A stretch of 64,000 nt of DNA from NCBI GenBank assembly GCA_026417795.1, contig JAOACP010000009.1:1-64000 (forward strand), in the 5' to 3' direction. Position numbers and translations under genes: made by a program. The notes under the pieces were generated by a model. The model saw only the letters and a program-made list of their open reading frames with translations. It had not been told where the DNA came from and made no database searches. The DNA is from Thermanaerothrix sp. (GTDB lineage Bacteria; Synergistota; Synergistia; Synergistales; Synergistaceae). Below are positions 59,573 through 64,000 of the stretch, piece after piece; the first letter of the stretch is position 1, and the number at the start of each line of letters is the position of its first letter.

Positions 59573-60766
59573 TTACTTCTTTATCGCAAAGTACTTCTCG
59601 GGCACCTTCACGGAGGTGGCCTTCATGAAGCCCTTGCCGAACACGTAGGTGTCCTGGTAGACCAGCACGAAGTTCTTCATCTTGACGCCGGTGTTAACGT
59701 CCCGGTAGAACTGGCCGTTCCACTTGGCGCCGGGGGTGTACTTGTCGTAGCACTTCCAGAGGTCCTCCAGGTTCCCCAGCTTCGCCTTCTTCTCCACTAT
59801 GCGCTTACCGTACTCCGCCAGGGCGCAGACGGTGCTCCAGCCGTAGCTGTAGGCCCAGGTGCCCATGCGGCCCTTGCCGCCGGCCTTGATGACCGCCGCC
59901 TCGACCTTCTTGAGGATGGCGGGCCAGTTGCCCTTCTCCTTGGAGAGGTCGATGCCGAAGGCGCCGGGATAGCCCATGATGGGGGAGGGAAGGTCCGGCT
60001 CCACGAAGATGGCCCCGTAGGCGGCCACCTGCTTCAGCAGGGGCTCCGTCTGGGCATCGTTGGTGCAGAAGAAGGCGGTCTCCTTGCCGTACTTCTTCAC
60101 CCACGCGGGCACCTTCTCGAGGATGAACTGCTGGGCCCCCGCCACACCCACGTCGCTGGTGGGGTCCGGGGCGGTCTCGAAGGCGAACTTAAGGCCTAAG
60201 TCCTTGCAGGCCGCCTCCATTATGGCCCGCCGGCGGGAGAGCAGCTCGTAGCTCATGTGCCGGGGGAAGGATATGTGCACGAAGGTCTTGGCCCCAAGGC
60301 GCTTGGCGGTGTGGATTATCAGGTACCCCCGGGCTATGTTGTCCACCCCCACCGCGAAGTCCGCCACCGACGATATGACCCCCGGGTCCTCCTGGGGCTC
60401 ACCGGCGAGGCATATTATGTCCGGCCGCTTCTCCTTTATGCGGCGGAAGGCCTCGGTGGTGCCAGGTATGGCGTCGTCCACCACCACCACCTTCATCAGT
60501 GGATCGTCGGCGAAGCCCGCGATCTGGGATATGGTGGTCTCCATCTCGGACATGAAGTTGTCCGGCAGGGTTATGTGCTTCACCATCCCCCCCTTGGCCA
60601 CGTCCCCGTACTCCTGAACCATCCTCTCCGCCCCCCTCAGGGTGTCCTCCGCCTGGGAGACCGTAAGGGTGGCTATGCCTATGTGGAACTTGGGCGCCCC
60701 GAAGGCGGCGCCGGCGCTTACCACCAGGCACAAAAGAACCCCCGCCAACAACCAAAGCCTCTTCAA
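59573..60766 (-). CDS. DUF3798 family substrate-binding protein (copy 2)
   Basis: About 397 residues. The frame is open to 60898, but TTG 60766 lies 8 bases after GGAGGGGG and begins a proper signal peptide (MKRLWLLAGVLLCLVVSAGA). The mature part closely tracks copy 1 (FHIGIATLTVSQAED, VVVDDAIPGTTEAF, FFCTNDAQTEPLLKQVAAYG). The central third is nearly identical at DNA level, while signal peptides and some surface segments differ. It has its own consensus promoter and a following terminator, so it can be made in excess of the importer. Confidence 0.85.
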   Translation of the reverse strand: MKRLWLLAGVLLCLVVSAGAAFGAPKFHIGIATLTVSQAEDTLRGAERMVQEYGDVAKGGMVKHITLPDNFMSEMETTISQIAGFADDPLMKVVVVDDAIPGTTEAFRRIKEKRPDIICLAGEPQEDPGVISSVADFAVGVDNIARGYLIIHTAKRLGAKTFVHISFPRHMSYELLSRRRAIMEAACKDLGLKFAFETAPDPTSDVGVAGAQQFILEKVPAWVKKYGKETAFFCTNDAQTEPLLKQVAAYGAIFVEPDLPSPIMGYPGAFGIDLSKEKGNWPAILKKVEAAVIKAGGKGRMGTWAYSYGWSTVCALAEYGKRIVEKKAKLGNLEDLWKCYDKYTPGAKWNGQFYRDVNTGVKMKNFVLVYQDTYVFGKGFMKATSVKVPEKYFAIKK

Positions 60767-60811
60767 ACTCCATACCCCCTCCGCATAAAGGTTTATAGAT
60801 CCTTGGGGGAT

Positions 60812-60840
60812 AAAATATATTTCACCCAAGCCCTTGTCAA
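60812..60840 (-). promoter_or_regulatory. Promoter of DUF3798 copy 2 and probably the importer operon
   Basis: On the minus strand a perfect TTGACA (60840-60835), 17 bp, TATTTT (60817-60812). Confidence 0.75.
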
Positions 60841-61538
60841 CATCTGATATACCATTGATGTGTCTTAATCGACCAGGTTGGGACCACGCCGCCGCCAAGG
60901 GCAGGACAGGTCAACTCCTTTTAACTCCATATGAGGGCGACTCCCAGGTGATGCCGATAGGTCCGGCCAGGGGACGCGCTGGATTTCAAGGCGGGCGGCT
61001 GGGGCCACGGCGCACCCTCCCCGCTGGAATGCCCACGGGGGACTTGCGGAAGAAACCGGATTACCTGGCGGAATGAGGAAAAACGGGGATGAACGCCCTT
61101 GCCCGGCGCGGATTTTACAAGCCGCAAGCGGCATAAGGGGTGGAAGGGGGGCAGGAGGCTAGAAGGACGCCCCTAGAGCGGGAAGGCGACTGGCCCTTGG
61201 CAACGGGGAAGGGCTTATTGGGGGGATTTTGAAGCCCCAAGGAGCCGGCCCCCGGGGCCAATAAAAGCCCCTATGGGGCCTATGAAAGCCCCGCCGGGGC
61301 CAATGCGGGGCAAAGAAAGCCCCGTGGGCTCCTAGGGCCTTGAGCAGCCCCACACAGCCCCCAGGGCACATTAGAGGCCCGCGGGGATCTAAAAGCCCTG
61401 CGGGCCTCTAAAAACCTCCAGGGACACTTAACGCCCCAAGGGTCCTTGTCAGTTCAGGGGGGGCGAGGGAAGGCCTCCGGGGGGCAAGAGGATGGAGGGG
61501 AGCTCCTTTATCCCCGCCCCTCCCCCCGGCCTTGATGT
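60841..61538. other. Gene-free tract rich in short GC palindromes
   Basis: No credible gene. The left part (60841-61180) shows nothing recognisable. From about 61190 to 61420 there is a run of short GCCCC-N-GGGGC hairpins spaced by A-rich linkers, then a 12-bp inverted repeat (TTAGAGGCCCGC at 61371-61382 and its complement at 61400-61411). Confidence 0.6.
61228..61352. repeat. Array of GCCCC/GGGGC mini-hairpins
   Basis: Successive units such as GGCCCCCGGGGCC, AGCCCCTATGGGGC, AGCCCCGCCGGGGC and AGCCCCGTGGGCT are separated by short AT-containing linkers (AATAAA, CTATGAA, AATGC). The spacing is irregular and the sequences are related but not identical. Confidence 0.6.
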
Positions 61539-62078
61539 TTAGAAGGGCAGCACCATGGACTCCAGCACCTCAAGGCAGGCCCCCATGAAGAAGGGCAGGT
61601 CGTCGGGGCGGCGGCTGGAGACCATGTTGCGGTCCACCACCACCGGTTCGTCCACCCACAAAGCCCCGGCGTGCACCAGGTCGTCCTTTATCCCCGGCGT
61701 GGAGGTCATCCTGAAGCCCGCCACCACCTCAGCGGAGGCGCATATCCAGCCCCCGTGGCATATGTGGGCCACCAGCTTCCGGGATGCCATGAACTGCCTG
61801 GTGAGGTCCAGCACCTTGGGGATCCGGCGGAGCTTGTCCGGGGCGAAGCCGCCGGGGATTATGAGCCCAAGGAAGTCCCCCTCCTCAAGGTCGTAGAAGG
61901 ACGCGTCGCTCCTTGCGGGGTACCCGTGCTTCCCCTGATAGGTCTTCCTGCCCTCGGGGCCCGCCAGCACCGGCTCAAAACCCGCCTCCTCCAGCCGGTA
62001 CTTGGGGTACCACAGCTCCATCTCCTCGTAGAGATCCTCAACGAATATCATGACCTTCCTCAAATCCCTCACGTCCAC
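61539..62078 (-). CDS. DJ-1/PfpI family protein
   Basis: 179 residues of the class I glutamine amidotransferase-like fold. MIFVEDLYEEMELWYPKYRL, FLGLIIPGGFAPDKLRR and the nucleophile elbow AHICHGGWI (Cys near 108) match YhbO/PfpI proteins, proposed to be stress-protective deglycases/glyoxalases or chaperones. The true start may be the ATG at codon 10. 39 bp downstream of the DUF2156 gene, same direction. Confidence 0.88.
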   Translation of the reverse strand: MDVRDLRKVMIFVEDLYEEMELWYPKYRLEEAGFEPVLAGPEGRKTYQGKHGYPARSDASFYDLEEGDFLGLIIPGGFAPDKLRRIPKVLDLTRQFMASRKLVAHICHGGWICASAEVVAGFRMTSTPGIKDDLVHAGALWVDEPVVVDRNMVSSRRPDDLPFFMGACLEVLESMVLPF

Positions 62079-62117
62079 GGCCTTAAAACCTCCCTTCGTG
62101 ATCTTTGCGCCAGGGGG

Positions 62118-63002
62118 CTAGAAACCGCCTTGGCTCCAAAAAACCCGGTACTTCCTTACGAAGCCCATTGGAAGGTACGACATCTTGGCCTCCCTGAGCC
62201 CAGGGTCCCCCATGTCCTCCTCCCGGTTTATAACCTTGAACCTATCCAGGTTGTGAAGGGCGAACTCCCGGTTTATCACCTGGTAGGCGCTGGCGTAGGA
62301 GGGGTCCGCCTTCTCGAAGTGCACGTACAGCACGTCCCCCGCCCCCTCCCCTATGGCGTAGGCCACCACGGCCCCCGCCACCTCCACGTACCCCCCCACC
62401 AGGGAGTGGAAGCGGCCGTAGTTCTCGAGGATACTCACCACCGCCCGGTTCTCCCCCTCCAGCATGAAGGAGCTGCCGCAGTCCCGGGCGGAGCACCACC
62501 GGCGCTGGAAGTCCAAAATGCGCGGCACGTCCCCTTCGGTTATCTCCCGGTAGGAGTATTTAAACGTCTTGGCGAAACGGTTCACGTGGTTGCGCTTCCT
62601 CATGTAGCGGTTGCCCCTAAGGTGCGCCAGCTCCTCCGCCAGGTGCAGGTACTCAAAGGCGTCCCGGTCCTCCTCGATCCTTATGCGGTCCGGCATGGCC
62701 CGCTGCCACATGAGGGCGGTCTCCTCCGGCACCGAGGCCATCTCCCCCTGGCCCCCCAGGGCCTGGCGGAACTCCGCCTCCCAGTCCACGCCATCGTAGC
62801 AGCCCACCGGCGAAAGGTACAGCCTCCTGGGCAGTTCCTGCCTTATCCAGCAGAGGCGCTCCCCGAAGGCCAGGTGATAACCCAAGGTCTCGTGCCATCC
62901 GAAGAGCACCGGGAACCGGTGGTCCGCGGTGGCGGGGGAGAGCCGCAAAAGCTCCTCGTACCTATCCATCATGGAAAGCCCTATGGGCTCGTATCGAATC
63001 AT
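62118..63002 (-). CDS. DUF2156 (phosphatidylglycerol lysyltransferase C-terminal-like) protein
   Basis: 294 residues from ATG 63002, 9 bases after AAAGGAGG. Tandem GNAT-like fold: MIRYEPIGLSMMDRYEELL at the start, YMRKRNHVNRFAKTFKYSYREI (split) in the middle, then FMLEGENRAVVSILENYG and GAVVAYAIGEGAGDVLYVHFEKAD. Soluble, without the MprF membrane flippase, so it probably transfers an aminoacyl or acyl group to an unknown acceptor. The frame is open upstream to 63218, but the region there is the divergent promoter of the 34-codon gene. Confidence 0.8.
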   Translation of the reverse strand: MIRYEPIGLSMMDRYEELLRLSPATADHRFPVLFGWHETLGYHLAFGERLCWIRQELPRRLYLSPVGCYDGVDWEAEFRQALGGQGEMASVPEETALMWQRAMPDRIRIEEDRDAFEYLHLAEELAHLRGNRYMRKRNHVNRFAKTFKYSYREITEGDVPRILDFQRRWCSARDCGSSFMLEGENRAVVSILENYGRFHSLVGGYVEVAGAVVAYAIGEGAGDVLYVHFEKADPSYASAYQVINREFALHNLDRFKVINREEDMGDPGLREAKMSYLPMGFVRKYRVFWSQGGF

Positions 63003-63144
63003 CAACCAATCCTCCTTTGTCCCTATTATCCCATCGAAAGGGGGCAAAACGCCAACGCCTAAAAAAAGATCGCCCCAGGTCGAAGAGGGGCAAAAACTCC
63101 ATGAAAAAACAACCGCCCCCCGGGCGGGGCTTAAAATGATGCTA

Positions 63145-63173
63145 TTGACAGACAATAAACCCCGCGGTATTAT
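63145..63173 (+). promoter_or_regulatory. Strong promoter of the 34-codon gene
   Basis: Perfect TTGACA (63145-63150), 17 bp, TATTAT (63168-63173). One of the best promoter matches in the window. Confidence 0.8.
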
Positions 63174-63242
63174 TCGTTCACGAAAAGAGAGAGGCCCAAG
63201 GAAGTAAAACACACCCAAGGAACGCAGGAGGATTGAGCAGCC

Positions 63243-63347
63243 ATGATATTCGACCCCCAGTACATCATAAAGATGGAGCTGGTTCTGGCCGGCAAGGAAG
63301 AAATCAACGACGAAATCTACAAGTTGCTTAGATCCGTGGCCATGTAG
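63243..63347 (+). CDS. Small protein of 34 residues, unknown function
   Basis: ATG about 11 bases after AGGAGG. The product starts MIFDPQYIIKMELVLAGKEE and ends YKLLRSVAM; it is predicted mostly helical, amphipathic, with no membrane span. It has its own consensus promoter 70 bases upstream and a strong terminator 40 bases downstream, so it is a complete transcription unit. I do not recognise a family. Codon use (many GAA/AAA/ATA) is less GC-biased than neighbours. Confidence 0.7.
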   Translation: MIFDPQYIIKMELVLAGKEEINDEIYKLLRSVAM

Positions 63348-63388
63348 GCCGTATCAAACAACCCTTAATATCCACTTCCCCCTCTACC

Positions 63389-63438
63389 CGGCGCGGGGCC
63401 GCTTGCTTAAACAAGCTGCTCCGCGCCGTTTATATTTT
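63389..63438 (+). terminator. Terminator of the 34-codon gene
   Basis: CGGCGCGG / CCGCGCCG stem with a second inner GCTTG/CAAGC pair, followed by TTTATATTTTT. Confidence 0.85.
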
Positions 63439-63613
63439 TCTACCCCTCCCCCGACACTCCTTTTGATAAAATAAAAAGTAAATCCTCTGAGGACCCCGGC
63501 GCCCAGTGGGTTTCCCAGTCCCTTTGGGCGGGAGAAAACCCGGTGGGTTCCAGTGGAGCTATAAAAAACATAAAAACAAAAACGCGTCTTGCCAGGATCG
63601 GAGGTAAAGCCCT

Positions 63614-64000
63614 ATGGACGAAGGGGACAGCAGGGACATGGGACGGGAGCTAGGGGAAATGCGAGGGTCTCTGGAGAGTGGGGGGGAACCCCTGCTGGGG
63701 GAGACATCCCAGGAGATCAACTACTCACCGCCGCCCCCCAAGACGGTCTCCAGAGGGGTCATCCTGTGGGTGCTGCTGGCCCTTTTGGGCGCCTTCTTCG
63801 GCGGAGGGGTCTGGTACTACAGGACGAAGGTGCTTCCCGAGAGGCTCTTCCTGGAGGCGGGTAAGCTTTACGAGGCGAAGCGCTACGGCGAGGCCCTGGA
63901 GCTTTACCAGCGGGTGTTCAAGCTCCGGCCGGAGCGGAAGGACACGTTGTTGATGGTGGGGCTGTGCCAGGAGAGGCTGGGTCGCTACAACGAAGCCATG
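63614..64000 (+). CDS. TPR-repeat membrane protein (3' end cut by window edge)
   Basis: 129 codons visible from ATG 63614 (after GGAGG). An acidic, Gly/Ser-rich cytoplasmic N-terminus of about 48 residues with PPPPK, one membrane helix (VILWVLLALLGAFFGGGVWYY), then TPR motifs (AGKLYEAKRYGEALELYQRV, LLMVGLCQERLGRYNEAM). Such proteins scaffold complexes outside the membrane. The preceding 63439-63613 is AT-rich then GC-structured and contains no other gene. Confidence 0.85.
   Translation, partial: MDEGDSRDMGRELGEMRGSLESGGEPLLGETSQEINYSPPPPKTVSRGVILWVLLALLGAFFGGGVWYYRTKVLPERLFLEAGKLYEAKRYGEALELYQRVFKLRPERKDTLLMVGLCQERLGRYNEAM

Noticed and set aside
60834-61076. 80-codon plus-strand frame next to the DUF3798 promoter
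   Set aside because: No ribosome-binding site, overlaps the opposing promoter, low-complexity product.
61190-61420. Possible CRISPR array
   Set aside because: The palindromes are short and irregular, with no constant repeat length, no unique spacers of uniform size and no cas genes.

Overview
The window looks like the chromosome of an anaerobic, amino-acid-fermenting bacterium of the phylum Synergistota, most like Thermanaerovibrio or a close relative. This is an inference from gene content: an NAD(P)-linked [FeFe]-hydrogenase with its HydEFG maturases, many amino-acid/peptide genes, DUF3798-type binding proteins, several chemoreceptors, and GC-rich DNA with strong codon bias. I saw no rRNA, tRNA, IS element, prophage or CRISPR array. 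Both ends cut through genes.

Layout. 1-11 kb: a membrane chemoreceptor (cut at the left edge), a stand-alone molybdopterin oxidoreductase divergent from an MFS transporter, a hybrid histidine kinase/diguanylate cyclase, an HDOD protein, a C45-type Ntn hydrolase and a metallophosphoesterase. 11-14.8 kb: rsmG, a CoA-disulfide/persulfide-reductase-like flavoprotein with a CsoR/CstR-like operator inside its promoter, and a class I FBP aldolase. 14.8-25.2 kb: a hydrogen/formate island, all on the minus strand: hydrogenase hndABCD, mobA, a formate channel, and a TM1266-like regulator-hydE-hydG-hydF operon behind a ~385-nt structured leader. 25.7-30.8 kb: an IclR regulator, two M20 amidohydrolases and an AbgT transporter. 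31-36.4 kb: metF, a MetH lacking its reactivation domain, and a two-component system. 36.4-41.4 kb: an operon joining a DUF6305 exported protein, a DctM-like permease, a 46-aa membrane protein, an AstE/aspartoacylase-like enzyme and gamma-glutamyltransferase. 41.5-45.3 kb: a DUF364 protein, a soluble chemoreceptor with a fused solute-binding domain broken by an in-frame TAG, and an LpxB-like protein. 45.3-50.5 kb: a RemB-like small protein, gyrB, an Lrp regulator, an AGCS symporter and a DDAH-type amidinohydrolase. 50.5-53.8 kb: HAD and ATP-grasp proteins, cobO, and a Rossmann-domain/chemoreceptor fusion. 53.8-60.9 kb: a BMP-type ABC importer with DUF6672 and two paralogous DUF3798 binding proteins. 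61-64 kb: a palindrome-rich intergenic tract, DJ-1/PfpI, a DUF2156 protein, a self-contained 34-codon gene, and the start of a TPR membrane protein.

How it fits together: peptides and amino acids enter through AbgT, AGCS, the DctM-like system and the DUF3798 ABC importer. They are trimmed by M20 enzymes, gamma-glutamyltransferase and AstE-like enzymes. Reducing equivalents leave as hydrogen (Hnd) and possibly formate. The sensory genes include two soluble receptors with unusual input domains. Transcription signals are clear: several promoters match the sigma-70 consensus with 16-17 bp spacers, hairpin terminators are common, and several genes seem to start at TTG about 8 bases after a GGAGG-like site.
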